Made by a program: the position numbers and the translations under genes. The notes beneath the pieces are model-generated. The model worked only from the letters and a program-made list of their open reading frames with translations, did not search any database and was not told where the DNA came from. A DNA stretch of 64,000 nt. Source: Sphingopyxis sp. QXT-31 (GTDB lineage: Bacteria; Pseudomonadota; Alphaproteobacteria; Sphingomonadales; Sphingomonadaceae). Positions 53,076 through 61,274 of this stretch are shown here, in pieces (within the stretch, counting starts at the first letter, position 1; each line of letters begins with the position of its first letter). The stretch is from contig NZ_CP019449.1 in assembly GCF_001984035.1 (NCBI RefSeq), forward strand, positions 3,787,501 through 3,851,500, given 5' to 3'.

Positions 53076-54043
53076 CCACGGGTTTCCTGCTGGGAAAATT
53101 CCTGCCGCTTCACGCCGGGCACCAGCTGCTCATCGAAACCGCGCGCGCGATGGTCGACCGGCTGACGATCCTCGTCTGCTGGTTGCCCAATGACCCGATC
53201 CCGGGCGAAAAGCGGCTCGCTTGGGTCCGGGCGCTTTATCCCGACTGCGAGGTGATCGGCCACGGCGCGGTGGTGCCGCAGGAGCCCGCCGAGGATCCCG
53301 GTTTCTGGGCGATCTGGACCGATATCGTGCGCGTGGCGCACCCCGCACCGATCGACCTCGTCTTCGCTTCCGAGCCCTATGGCGAGGAACTCGCCGCGCG
53401 GGTCGGTGCGCGCTTCGTACCCGTCGATATCGACCGCACCGCCATCCCCGTCTCGGGCACCGGGGTGCGGGGCGATCCCGCCACCGAATGGCGCTGGCTC
53501 GCCGAGCCGGTGCGCGCCCACTTCCGCCGCCGTATCGTACTCCACGGCCCCGAAAGCGTCGGCAAATCGACGCTCGGCACGCGGCTCGCGCGCCATTTCG
53601 ATACCGTGCTGATGCCCGAATATGGCCGCACCTATTGCGAGGTCTTCGGTACCGCGCTCGACGCCGAGGATTTGCTGCGCATCTTCGTGGGCCATGTCGC
53701 GATGGACGCCGCGCTGCGCCGCCACGCCGGGCTGCTGATGATCGCCGATACCGACCCGCTGATGACGCAGGCGTGGGCGATCATGCTGCTCGGCGCGCGC
53801 CTGCCCGAAATCGACGCGTGGGACGATCTCGCCGATCTTTACCTCGTCCCCGCGCTCGACCTGCCGTGGTGCGACGACGGCACGCGGCTGTTCGGCAGCG
53901 ACCTTGCGCGGCGCCAGTTCATGGACGCCGCCATCACCGAGCTCGACCGGCGCGGCGCACGCTGGGCGTGGGTCGAGGGCGAAGGCGAGGCGCGCGTCCA
54001 GAGCGCGCTCGCAACGATTCAGGCGGCGGGGCTCGGCGCGTAA
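53072..54043 (+). CDS. nadR: NadR-like NMN adenylyltransferase/ribosylnicotinamide kinase
   Basis: A 323-residue bifunctional enzyme without the N-terminal repressor helix-turn-helix of enterobacterial NadR. The N-terminal adenylyltransferase half (about 1-155) opens GFLLGKFLPLHAGHQLL, with ISGTGVR-like VSGTGVRGDP at its end. The kinase half (about 160-320) has the P-loop GPESVGKST and the EYGRTYCE and IADTDPLMT blocks. It phosphorylates nicotinamide riboside to NMN and then forms NAD. It overlaps pnuC by 4 bases, pairing transport with trapping. Its last 25 bases overlap the convergent acyl-CoA ligase gene. Confidence 0.92.
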   Translation: MTTGFLLGKFLPLHAGHQLLIETARAMVDRLTILVCWLPNDPIPGEKRLAWVRALYPDCEVIGHGAVVPQEPAEDPGFWAIWTDIVRVAHPAPIDLVFASEPYGEELAARVGARFVPVDIDRTAIPVSGTGVRGDPATEWRWLAEPVRAHFRRRIVLHGPESVGKSTLGTRLARHFDTVLMPEYGRTYCEVFGTALDAEDLLRIFVGHVAMDAALRRHAGLLMIADTDPLMTQAWAIMLLGARLPEIDAWDDLADLYLVPALDLPWCDDGTRLFGSDLARRQFMDAAITELDRRGARWAWVEGEGEARVQSALATIQAAGLGA

Positions 54044-55563
54044 CGGTCGCGCAGCTCGCGCTTCAGCACCTTGCCGATCGGACTGCGCGGCAGTTCGTCC
54101 ACCACCGTGACCGCGCTCAGCCGCTGGGTCTTGCCGACCTTCGCGTTGCAGTCGGCCCGCACGCTCTCCGCATCGGCGCCATCTTTCAGCACCACGAAGG
54201 CGACCGGCGTCTCGCCCCATTCCTCGCTCGGCATGCCGACCACCGCCGCCTCGACGACGCGGTCGTCGGCGAGCAAAATGCCTTCGAGGTCGCTCGGAAA
54301 GATGTTGAACCCGCCCGAGATGATCATGTCCTTCGCGCGGTCCATCAGCGTCAGGAAGCCGTCCTCGTCGATCCGCCCGATGTCGCCGTGGCGATAGAAA
54401 AGGCGGCCGTCGGCGTCGTACCAGTGCATCGCCTTGGTCGCGTCGGGGCGGTTGTTGTATCCGGTCATCATTGCGGGGCTGCTGCCGACGACTTCGCCGA
54501 CCGATCCCTGCGGCAGCTCGTTGCCCTCTTCGTCGATCACCTTCGCGATATGGCCCGGCGCCGGGCGGCCGACGGTGTGGAGCTTGTCGGGGAATTGATG
54601 CGCCTCGAGGATGAACGCTGCACCGCCCTCGGTCATGCCATAGATTTCGACGAGCCCGCCCGGCCAGCGGTTGAGCACGTCGGCTTTGAGCGACGCGGCG
54701 AAAGGCGCCGAGGTGCAATATTTCATGACGAAGCTTGTGAGGTCGAAGCTGTCGAAATCCTTGAGCGCCATGATCCGCCGATATTGCACCGGCACCAGCA
54801 TCGTGTTGGTCGCGCGCTCGCGCTCGGCGAGCTCCAGGAATCCGCGCGCGTCGAATTTCTTCATCAGCACGACCTGCCCGCCCGACCCCACGGTCGGCAT
54901 GAAGCTCGCCATCGTCGTGTTCGAATAGAGCGGGGTCGAGAGGATCGTCACCGCATTCGGGCCATAGGCGGGCGCGCCGCGGACGATATGCTGCCAGCGC
55001 ATCGCATGGCTGTGGACGATGCCCTTGGGCGTGCCCGTCGTCCCCGACGAATAGATGATGTTGAAGCCGTCGCCGGGCAGGATATCGACCGGCGCCGGCT
55101 TCGCGCCCGCCAGCGACAGCCAGGCATCGAGCGGGGTGCCGACGTCGCTGCCGTCCATCGCGATGCGGTCGCTCGCGGTGACGATCTGCCCCTCCAGGCT
55201 CGCCGACGCCGCGGCGTCGAGGAACAAATGCCGCGCGCCGGTGTCGGCGATCATCGCCGCCATCTGCTCGCCCGTCGCGCTGTTGGTGATCAGCCCCGCG
55301 ACCCCGCCCGCGCGCAGCGTGCCGAGGATGGTCGCCATCTGCTCGACGCTGTTGAGCCCCGCGATCGCGGTGCTGTCGCCCTTGGCAAAACCGTCCTGCT
55401 GCAACCGCGCGGCGATGCGATCGACCAATGCGTCCAGTTCGGACCAGCTCAGCCGCCGCGCGGGATCGGCCGCGGCTATGGCGTCGGGACGCTCGGCGGC
55501 GTGGGTGCGGATCAGGTCGGGCAGGGTGGCGAAGTCGCCGGCTAGCAGGTCGGAAGCGGTCAT
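54019..55563 (-). CDS. AMP-dependent acyl-CoA synthetase (first)
   Basis: A 514-residue ANL-superfamily ligase activating a carboxylic acid as acyl-AMP then acyl-CoA. Core motifs are A3 IIYSSGTTGTPKGIVHS, A5 EIYGMTEGG, A7 RLFYRHGDIGRIDEDGF, A8 RAKDMIISGGFNIFP, and the catalytic Lys in SPIGKVLKREL. The start at 55563 gives MTASDLLAGDF; upstream frame sequence has no family match. The stop region overlaps nadR by 25 bases on the other strand. A second ligase lies at 56709 on the opposite strand. Chain-length preference cannot be read; an aryl or medium-chain acid is possible. Confidence 0.9.
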   Translation of the reverse strand: MTASDLLAGDFATLPDLIRTHAAERPDAIAAADPARRLSWSELDALVDRIAARLQQDGFAKGDSTAIAGLNSVEQMATILGTLRAGGVAGLITNSATGEQMAAMIADTGARHLFLDAAASASLEGQIVTASDRIAMDGSDVGTPLDAWLSLAGAKPAPVDILPGDGFNIIYSSGTTGTPKGIVHSHAMRWQHIVRGAPAYGPNAVTILSTPLYSNTTMASFMPTVGSGGQVVLMKKFDARGFLELAERERATNTMLVPVQYRRIMALKDFDSFDLTSFVMKYCTSAPFAASLKADVLNRWPGGLVEIYGMTEGGAAFILEAHQFPDKLHTVGRPAPGHIAKVIDEEGNELPQGSVGEVVGSSPAMMTGYNNRPDATKAMHWYDADGRLFYRHGDIGRIDEDGFLTLMDRAKDMIISGGFNIFPSDLEGILLADDRVVEAAVVGMPSEEWGETPVAFVVLKDGADAESVRADCNAKVGKTQRLSAVTVVDELPRSPIGKVLKRELRDRYAPSPAA

Positions 55564-55658
55564 GGACGATTCGTTAGCACAGCGGGCGTAGCGTGCAACG
55601 CATCGAAGGGACCGGCCGCAAAGGAGTGGGGCAAAGGGTGCGTTGAGTGGGTAGGGCG

Positions 55659-56381
55659 ATGGAGCCAATCGACGCCCGTGCCGCGACCGGGGCCCTGCCG
55701 CTCGTCGGCATCAGACACGCGCTGGCGGAGCGGAGCATCCGTCTGGCCGACGCGCTCGCCGCCGCTGGCTTCCGCACCGTCGAGCTGCCGCCGATCGCAG
55801 GCGCGGCGCGGCTGTGGCGCGAGACCGGCTTCGACCTGTTCGCGATCGATCCCTTTCACGACGGCTCCGACCCCGCCGCGATCGTCACGCTGGCACGCGG
55901 GATTGCCGAGCGGCGGCCGCTGCTGGTGCTGACCGATCGTGACCGCCGCGCCGACCGCCTGCTCGCGCTCGCGGCGGGGGCCGACGATGCGGTCGGCTGG
56001 GCCGCCGACCCGGCGGAGGTCGTCGCGCGGATCGCGGCGCTGCTGCGGCGCAGCCGCATGGCGAAGGGGCAACTCGGGGAGGGCGAGCTGCGCATCGACC
56101 TGATCGACCGCCGTGTCGAGCGCGCGGGGCAGCTCATCGCGATGCCGCTGCGCGAATTCGACCTGCTCGCCAACCTCGCACGCATCCCCGACCGCCCGGT
56201 GTCGCGCGCCGCTTTGCTCAAGGCGGTGTGGCGGATCGACTTCGACCCCGGCACCAACCGCGTCGAGGTGCATATGTCGCGGCTGCGCGCCAAGGTCGAC
56301 CGCGGTTTCGCCTGGCCGATGCTACGCACGGTCAAGGGGCAGGGCTATGCGCTGCGCTCGCGGCCGGAGGGCGCGGGGTGA
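55659..56381 (+). CDS. OmpR-type regulator with degenerate receiver
   Basis: A 240-residue protein. The N-terminal domain (about 10-115) has the receiver layout and keeps an Asp at the phospho-acceptor position (FDLFAIDPF). It lacks the acidic pair expected after strand 1 (LPLVGIRHALAER) and has Asp rather than the usual Lys near strand 5 (TDRDRRADRLLALAAGADDAVGW). The C-terminal winged helix (about 140-235) is normal: MPLREFDLLANLARIPDRPVSR, then TNRVEVHMSRLRAKVDRGF and TVKGQGYAL. No kinase gene is adjacent. It may act without phosphorylation. The start at 55659 is preferred over a GTG 12 bases earlier. A 327-base gap follows. Confidence 0.82.
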   Translation: MEPIDARAATGALPLVGIRHALAERSIRLADALAAAGFRTVELPPIAGAARLWRETGFDLFAIDPFHDGSDPAAIVTLARGIAERRPLLVLTDRDRRADRLLALAAGADDAVGWAADPAEVVARIAALLRRSRMAKGQLGEGELRIDLIDRRVERAGQLIAMPLREFDLLANLARIPDRPVSRAALLKAVWRIDFDPGTNRVEVHMSRLRAKVDRGFAWPMLRTVKGQGYALRSRPEGAG

Positions 56382-56416
56382 GGGGGAAGGCGGCGGTTTT
56401 GGGGTGAGCTGCCCTT

Positions 56417-56567
56417 AAGATCCTCCCCTTGGCGCAGCCATGGGGAGGGGGACCGCCGCGAAGCGGTGGTGGAGGGGTCTGGCCTTGCGCTGACCTTTGA
56501 CGGCGTCGAACCCCTCCGTCAGCCCTGCGGGCTGCCACCTCCCCATCGCTGCGCGTGGGGAGGATCT
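56417..56567. repeat. Palindromic repeat, family C, copy 4, in a 327-base gap
   Basis: Ends AAGATCCTCCCC and GGGGAGGATCT pair. Hairpins are GGC-GCA-GCC, ACCGCCGC-GAA-GCGGTGGT, AGCCC-TGC-GGGCT and CGC-TGC-GCG. It fills about half of the gap 56382-56708; the remaining 140 bases (56568-56708) show no gene and should contain the promoter of the second acyl-CoA ligase. TTGACC at 56636 and TACTGA/GACATA nearby are possible but weak elements. Confidence 0.85.
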
Positions 56568-56708
56568 GAGCGCCCGTGCCCTCCCCCAATCTTGCCCCGC
56601 CATTTCACATATCCTGCCCTTCTCCCGCCCTCGCTTGACCAAAAGTTTCAGCTTGCTACTGACTTCGGACATAAAGAAACCAATGACCCCTGTTGGAGAG
56701 AAGCCCCG

Positions 56709-58232
56709 ATGCATCCGTCCGTCCACGCGCGCACCCATCCCGACAAGCCCGCGATCATCGTCGCCGAAACGGGGGAGGCGATCAGCTATGGCGATCTCGA
56801 CGCCGCATCGAATCAGGTCGCACAGCTGTTCCGCGCGCACGGGCTTGGCCATGACGATGTCGTCGCCTTCATGCTCGACAACACCCCGCATTATTACGGC
56901 CTCACCTGGGGCGCACAGCGCGCGGGGCTGCGCTATGTGTGCATCTCGTCGCGGCTGACGCAGGACGAGACCGACTATATTCTCGAAAATTCGGGCGCGA
57001 CGCTGCTCGTCGTCTCGGCGAGCCTCGCCGACGCCGCGCAGGCGCTGACCACGACGATCGAACGCTTCGCGATGGGCGGCACCATCGCGGGCTATGGCAA
57101 TTGGGAGGATGTCGTCGCCGCGATGCCCGCCACCCCGGTCGCCGACGAGCGCGCAGGGGTCGACATGCTCTATTCGTCGGGCACCACCGGGCGGCCCAAG
57201 GGGGTGCGCGTCCCGCTGCCCGAGGATCCGGCGATCGACGCGACCAACAGCCTCGTGATGCTCGCCTCGGCGGTCTTCCAGATCGACGCGAACAGCGTCT
57301 ATCTCTCGCCCGCGCCGCTCTATCACGCCGCGCCTTTGCGCTGGTCGATGACGATCCACCGCCTCGGCGGCACCGTCGTGCTGATGAAGAAATTCGATCC
57401 CGAGGCCGCGCTCGCGCATATCGAAAAGTATCGCGTGAATTCCAGCCAGTGGGTGCCGACGCATTTCGTGCGCATGCTCAAGCTGCCCGAAGACGTCCGC
57501 GCGCGCTACGACGTCTCGTCGATGAAGGTCGCGATCCACGCCGCCGCGCCGTGCCCGGTCCCGGTCAAGCAGGCGATGATCGACTGGTGGGGGCCGGTGC
57601 TCTTCGAATATTATGCCGGCTCCGAAGGCAATGGCATGACTTTCATCTCCAGCGCCGACTGGCTGACCCACAAGGGCAGCGTCGGCCGCCCGATCCTCGG
57701 CACCGTGCACATCATGGGCGAGGACAACGAGACCGAGCTCGGGCCGAATGAGGAAGGCACGGTCTTTTTCGAAAGCGAGAATGTCTTCGAATATCATGGC
57801 GACGACGAAAAGACCGCGTCGAGCCGCAATTCGAAGGGCTGGTCGACATTGGGCGACGTCGGCAAGCTCGACGATGAGGGTTTCCTCTATCTCACCGACC
57901 GCAAGAGCTTCATGATCATCACCGGCGGGGTGAACGTCTATCCGCAGGAGATCGAGAATCATCTCGTCACCCACCCCGCGGTCGCCGACGTCGCGGTCGT
58001 CGGCGGCCCGCACGACGATTTCGGCGAGGAAGTGATCGCGGTGATCCAGCCCGCGAACATGGCCGATGCCGGCGACGCGCTGCGCGACGAACTCATTGCT
58101 TATGCGCGCGAAAAACTGTCGGGCGTAAAAATCCCCCGCCGCATCGATTTCATGGAAGCGCTGCCGCGCCACGACACCGGCAAGCTATACAAGCGCCTGC
58201 TCCGCGACCAATATTGGGCGCGGACGAATTGA
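56709..58232 (+). CDS. AMP-dependent acyl-CoA synthetase (second)
   Basis: A 507-residue ANL-superfamily ligase. Motifs are LYSSGTTGRPKGV, FEYYAGSEGNG, GWSTLGDVGKLDDEGFLYLTDR (A7/A8), MIITGGVNVYPQEIENHL and the C-terminal Lys in RHDTGKLYKRLL. The early segment THPDKPAIIVAETGEAISYGDLDA is typical. ATG at 56709 follows GGAGAGAAG; the longer frame upstream crosses the palindromic repeat and is not used. It is followed on the same strand by a lipoprotein, an HCCA-isomerase-like protein and a crotonase. These suggest breakdown of an aromatic or long-chain acid; the substrate is not visible. Confidence 0.92.
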   Translation: MHPSVHARTHPDKPAIIVAETGEAISYGDLDAASNQVAQLFRAHGLGHDDVVAFMLDNTPHYYGLTWGAQRAGLRYVCISSRLTQDETDYILENSGATLLVVSASLADAAQALTTTIERFAMGGTIAGYGNWEDVVAAMPATPVADERAGVDMLYSSGTTGRPKGVRVPLPEDPAIDATNSLVMLASAVFQIDANSVYLSPAPLYHAAPLRWSMTIHRLGGTVVLMKKFDPEAALAHIEKYRVNSSQWVPTHFVRMLKLPEDVRARYDVSSMKVAIHAAAPCPVPVKQAMIDWWGPVLFEYYAGSEGNGMTFISSADWLTHKGSVGRPILGTVHIMGEDNETELGPNEEGTVFFESENVFEYHGDDEKTASSRNSKGWSTLGDVGKLDDEGFLYLTDRKSFMIITGGVNVYPQEIENHLVTHPAVADVAVVGGPHDDFGEEVIAVIQPANMADAGDALRDELIAYAREKLSGVKIPRRIDFMEALPRHDTGKLYKRLLRDQYWARTN

Positions 58233-58287
58233 CCGCGCGAGTCGGCGGCGGACCGACGAACCGCCGCCCCAAATTGGAGGCAGGCAT

Positions 58288-58779
58288 ATGAACAAGGCGA
58301 TGATGACGGCGGCGATCGCGCTGGCCGTGGGACTGGCGGGCTGCGGCAAAAAGGAAACGCCGCCGCCCACCGAAACCGCCGCCGCCGATACGGCCGCGAC
58401 CCCGGGCACGCCCGCTCCGGCTGCTGCTCCGGCGCAGACGCCGATCCCGATCGATCCGGCGAAACCCAACGCCTGCGACAAGCTGACCGACGTCAAGCTG
58501 GCGGCGACCATCGATACGGCGACCAAGACGCTCAAGATCAGCGGCACCGCCAACGCCCCGGTCGCGGGCTATGCGACCGCGCTGCAGGCCGGGCCGCTCG
58601 ACAGGATGAACCCGCCGAACCAGGTCGTGCTGCTGCGCGCCAACGCCCCCGACGGCGCGACGCCGCAGGTGGTGACGCCGGTGACGCTCAGCCTCGACAT
58701 TCCGAACGCGCTGCCTGCGTACAAGTCGGTGCGCATCGCCTGTCCGAACGCGCCCGACATCGAACTCAAGGTCGGCTGA
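58288..58779 (+). CDS. Predicted lipoprotein, unknown function
   Basis: A 163-residue protein with a lipobox LAGC (Cys at residue 19) after a short signal sequence, so it should be lipid-anchored. A Pro/Ala/Thr-rich flexible linker of about 35 residues follows (PPPTETAAADTAATPGTPAP). The compact C-terminal domain of about 100 residues is beta-rich, with repeated VTPVTLSLDIP-type strands, and contains two Cys (NACDKL and RIACPNAP). I do not recognise the family. It is 55 bases after the acyl-CoA ligase and 15 before the next gene, so co-transcription is likely. Confidence 0.75.
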   Translation: MNKAMMTAAIALAVGLAGCGKKETPPPTETAAADTAATPGTPAPAAAPAQTPIPIDPAKPNACDKLTDVKLAATIDTATKTLKISGTANAPVAGYATALQAGPLDRMNPPNQVVLLRANAPDGATPQVVTPVTLSLDIPNALPAYKSVRIACPNAPDIELKVG

Positions 58780-58794
58780 TCAGGGAGGTCCGGG

Positions 58795-59412
58795 GTGAAC
58801 GACCGCGTCGAATTTTTCTTTGACCTGTCCTCGCCCTGGACCTGTCTCGCTTTCCACAATCTGCCCGCGGTGCTGGAACAGGCCGGGGCAAGCGCGCGCT
58901 ACCGCCCGATCCTCGTCGGCGGGGTGTTCAACGCGGTCAATCCCGCGGTCTATGCAGCGCGCGAACAGGCCGACAACCGGCGGCTGCTGCACAGCTGGAA
59001 GGTGCTCAAGGACTGGGCGGCGCTCGCGGGCGTGCCGATGAACTTCCCGTCGCAGTGGCATCCGGCGAAGAGCATCGCCGCGATGCGCTTCTGCTGCGCG
59101 CTCGAGGACGACCAGGCGGCGCTCGTCAGTTTTGCGCGCGGCGCCTTCGCCAGCTATTTCGACCGGCAGGAAAATCTCGACGATCCCGCGGTGCTGGCGG
59201 CGGTCGCCGATGCGGAGGGGCTCGACGGCGCCGCGCTCGCGGTCGCCGCGGGCAGCGACCCGGTCAAGGCGCGGCTGCGCGCCAATACCGAGGAGTTTAT
59301 CGCGCGCGGCGGCTACGGATCTCCGTCCATTTTCGTCGACCGCGACGACATGTATTTCGGAAACGACCAACTGCCGCTCGTCGCAGCGGCGCTCGCAAGG
59401 AACGCTGCATGA
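58795..59412 (+). CDS. HCCA isomerase/DsbA-like thioredoxin-fold protein
   Basis: A 205-residue protein of the 2-hydroxychromene-2-carboxylate isomerase (kappa GST-like) family. The N-terminal VEFFFDLSSPWTCLAF carries the active-site Ser of the SSP motif in place of a CxxC; the middle is helical (KDWAALAGVPMNFPSQW, HPAKSIAAMR). The C-terminal block GGYGSPSIFVDRDDMYFGNDQL is diagnostic. Such enzymes isomerise ring-fission products of naphthalene-type compounds or conjugate glutathione. The start is GTG at 58795; GGAGG sits 9 bases upstream. Its stop overlaps the crotonase start (ATGA). Confidence 0.88.
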   Translation: MNDRVEFFFDLSSPWTCLAFHNLPAVLEQAGASARYRPILVGGVFNAVNPAVYAAREQADNRRLLHSWKVLKDWAALAGVPMNFPSQWHPAKSIAAMRFCCALEDDQAALVSFARGAFASYFDRQENLDDPAVLAAVADAEGLDGAALAVAAGSDPVKARLRANTEEFIARGGYGSPSIFVDRDDMYFGNDQLPLVAAALARNAA

Positions 59413-60212
59413 AAGACCGCATCTCCATCACCATGCTGGAAAACGGCATCGCCGACGTCCGGCTGATCCGCACCGACAAGATGAACGCGCTCGACGCGGC
59501 GATGTGGGCGGCGCTGGCGGAGGCGATCGACCAATTGAAAGCCACTGCGGGGCTGCGCGTAGTCGTGCTGTCGGGCGAGGGGCGCGCCTTCTGCGCCGGG
59601 CTCGACCTGTCGAGCCTCAGCGCCGACCGCGACCCGGGCGCGAGCAGCGCGGGCGGCACCCTCTCCGACCGCACGCGCGGGGTGTCGAACAACGCCCAAT
59701 ATGCGGCGTGGGGCTGGCGCGAGCTGCCGGTGCCGGTGATCGCGGCGGTGCACGGCGTCGCCTTCGGCGCGGGCAGCCAGATCATGGCGGCCGCCGACAT
59801 CCGTATCGTCCACCCCGACACGCGCATCGCGATCATGGAGATGCGCTGGGGCCTCGTTCCCGATGTCGCGGGCATGGCGCTGTGGCGCACGCAGGTCGCC
59901 GACGACGTGCTGCGCGAGATGATCTATACCAACCGCGAATTCAATGGCTCGGAGGCGAAGCTGCTCGGCTTCGCGACGCATGTCTCGGACGATCCGCTGG
60001 CCCGCGCGATGGAACTCGCCGAGACGATCGCGAACAAGAACCCCCACGCGATCCGCGGCGCCAAGCGCCTCTGCAACATGCTCACCGACGCGAGCGATGC
60101 CGAAATCCTGCAGGCCGAGAGCGACGAGCAGGTCAAGGTGATCCGCACCCCCAACCAGATCGAGGCGGTGATGGCGGGGATGGAAAAGCGCGCGCCGAAG
60201 TTCGTGGACTAA
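59409..60212 (+). CDS. Enoyl-CoA hydratase/isomerase (crotonase) family protein
   Basis: A 267-residue soluble enzyme. The crotonase fold is shown by VRLIRTDKMNALDAAMW, the first oxyanion-hole strand GEGRAFCAGLDLSSL and the second AAVHGVAFGAGSQIMAAADIRI. The usual catalytic Glu region is EMRWGLVPDVAG. C-terminal segment DDPLARAMELAETIANKNPHAIRGAKRL is conventional. It hydrates or isomerises an enoyl-CoA. It is coupled to the HCCA-isomerase-like gene by a 4-base overlap. Together with the ligase upstream it could process one aromatic-derived acid (inference). The stop is adjacent to a family C repeat. Confidence 0.9.
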   Translation: MKDRISITMLENGIADVRLIRTDKMNALDAAMWAALAEAIDQLKATAGLRVVVLSGEGRAFCAGLDLSSLSADRDPGASSAGGTLSDRTRGVSNNAQYAAWGWRELPVPVIAAVHGVAFGAGSQIMAAADIRIVHPDTRIAIMEMRWGLVPDVAGMALWRTQVADDVLREMIYTNREFNGSEAKLLGFATHVSDDPLARAMELAETIANKNPHAIRGAKRLCNMLTDASDAEILQAESDEQVKVIRTPNQIEAVMAGMEKRAPKFVD

Positions 60213-60349
60213 AGATCCTCCCCATCGCGAAGCGTTGGGGAGGGGGACCGCCGCGAAGCGGTGGTGGAGGGGTTTAGACGGCAGTGATACTACCCCTCCG
60301 TCAGCGCTTCGCGCTGCCACCTCCCCATCGCTTCGCGTGGGGAGGATCT
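60213..60349. repeat. Palindromic repeat, family C, copy 5
   Basis: Ends AAGATCCTCCCC and GGGGAGGATCT pair. Hairpins are CGC-GAA-GCG, ACCGCCGC-GAA-GCGGTGGT, AGCGC-TTC-GCGCT and CGC-TTC-GCG. It begins directly after the crotonase TAA and ends 2 bases before the convergent ATP12 stop, so it may act as a two-way transcript end. Confidence 0.87.
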
Positions 60350-60351
60350 GG

Positions 60352-61041
60352 TCAGAGCAACCCCAGAAACCGCACCGCATTGTCCCAGTCGGCCTGCTTC
60401 TTCTCGCGCGCCGTAATCGCCAGATCGTCGGCACCCCAGCGGCGCTCCTGATAGAGCTCGTCGAGGCTCACCGCCTGCCACAAAGCACCGGCGTCATGCG
60501 CGCCCTCGATCAGCGCCAGCCCCGCGACCAGCGACCCGCCGATCGTCGTCAGCGGCGTCAGCGCGGTCAGCCGCCACGCGTCGAGCGTCAGCACTGCGCC
60601 GCGCAAGGCCGCGACGGTCGCGGGCGGCTGGTCGATCGGCAGAATCCCCTGCGTAATCGCAAATTCGACCCCGTAACGCGCCTCGGCCCACGCCAGCAGC
60701 GGGTTCCACAGCGCCGCCTGCTCGCCCATCAGCACGGCGTCGCGATCCTCGCGATAACAGAAGAGCTCGCTCGTCGCATAAGCCGCCACCGGTTCGGCAA
60801 AAGCCGCAAGGTCGGGCGCCGCAATATCGATCGCGGCATTGCTCAACCCCGTCATCGGCATCGCCGCAGGGTCGATCTTCTCACCGACCGCGGCCCATTC
60901 ACCCGCGATCGCTTCGGCCAGCGCGGGGCTCGCCACCGCCAGCGGCGCTCGCTGCGGCGTGCGCACGGGGCGCCCGTCGAGCGCGATGCCCCACCCGCCG
61001 TCCTCGGGGACGACGGCGACCTCAGTCCAGAAACGCTTCAT
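60352..61041 (-). CDS. ATP12 family F1-ATPase assembly chaperone
   Basis: A 229-residue protein matching the ATP12 chaperone family (shared by mitochondria and alphaproteobacteria), which binds the F1 alpha subunit. Recognised blocks are FWTEVAVVPEDGGWGIALDGRPVRTPQRAPL at the N terminus (read in parts), AIAGEWAAVGEKIDPAAMPMTGLSN and DQPPATVAAL. The aromatic ends are typical. No atp operon is in the window. It overlaps the small membrane protein upstream by 4 bases (ATGA) and heads a compact chain of four genes, all minus strand, including paiB-like and rluA-like genes. Confidence 0.9.
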   Translation of the reverse strand: MKRFWTEVAVVPEDGGWGIALDGRPVRTPQRAPLAVASPALAEAIAGEWAAVGEKIDPAAMPMTGLSNAAIDIAAPDLAAFAEPVAAYATSELFCYREDRDAVLMGEQAALWNPLLAWAEARYGVEFAITQGILPIDQPPATVAALRGAVLTLDAWRLTALTPLTTIGGSLVAGLALIEGAHDAGALWQAVSLDELYQERRWGADDLAITAREKKQADWDNAVRFLGLL

Positions 61042-61274
61042 AAATCGCGCGGCGAACGCCAGCGCCGCGCGAGCAGCATCGGGAAGACCGCGAAGTCGAA
61101 GGCCCCGATCAGCACCAGCCCGACGCCGATATAACGGTCGGTCGGCTGCCCCGCGAGCTCCCAGCGCCCGGCGATCAGGATGAAACCCGCCATCAGGAAG
61201 GCGATCCCCATCACGCGCATCAGGTTGATCGCAAAAAAGCGCTTCCTCGCCAGCGCCTCGTTGGTCGGGTTCAT
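61038..61274 (-). CDS. Small membrane protein, unknown function
   Basis: A 78-residue protein with two hydrophobic helices (about 20-37, RVMGIAFLMAGFILIAG; and 50-70, YIGVGLVLIGAFDFAVFPMLL) and a basic tail (ARRWRSPRDL). It shows no known motif. It overlaps the PaiB-like gene by 4 bases upstream and the ATP12 gene by 4 bases downstream, so it is a true translated member of this chain rather than a chance frame. The ATG at 61274 is the only start that fits the overlap pattern. Confidence 0.78.
   Translation of the reverse strand: MNPTNEALARKRFFAINLMRVMGIAFLMAGFILIAGRWELAGQPTDRYIGVGLVLIGAFDFAVFPMLLARRWRSPRDL

Noticed and set aside
56466..56708. N-terminal extension of the second acyl-CoA ligase by 81 codons
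   Set aside because: These codons derive from the family C repeat and the promoter region; the ATG at 56709 has a good ribosome site and the normal family N terminus.
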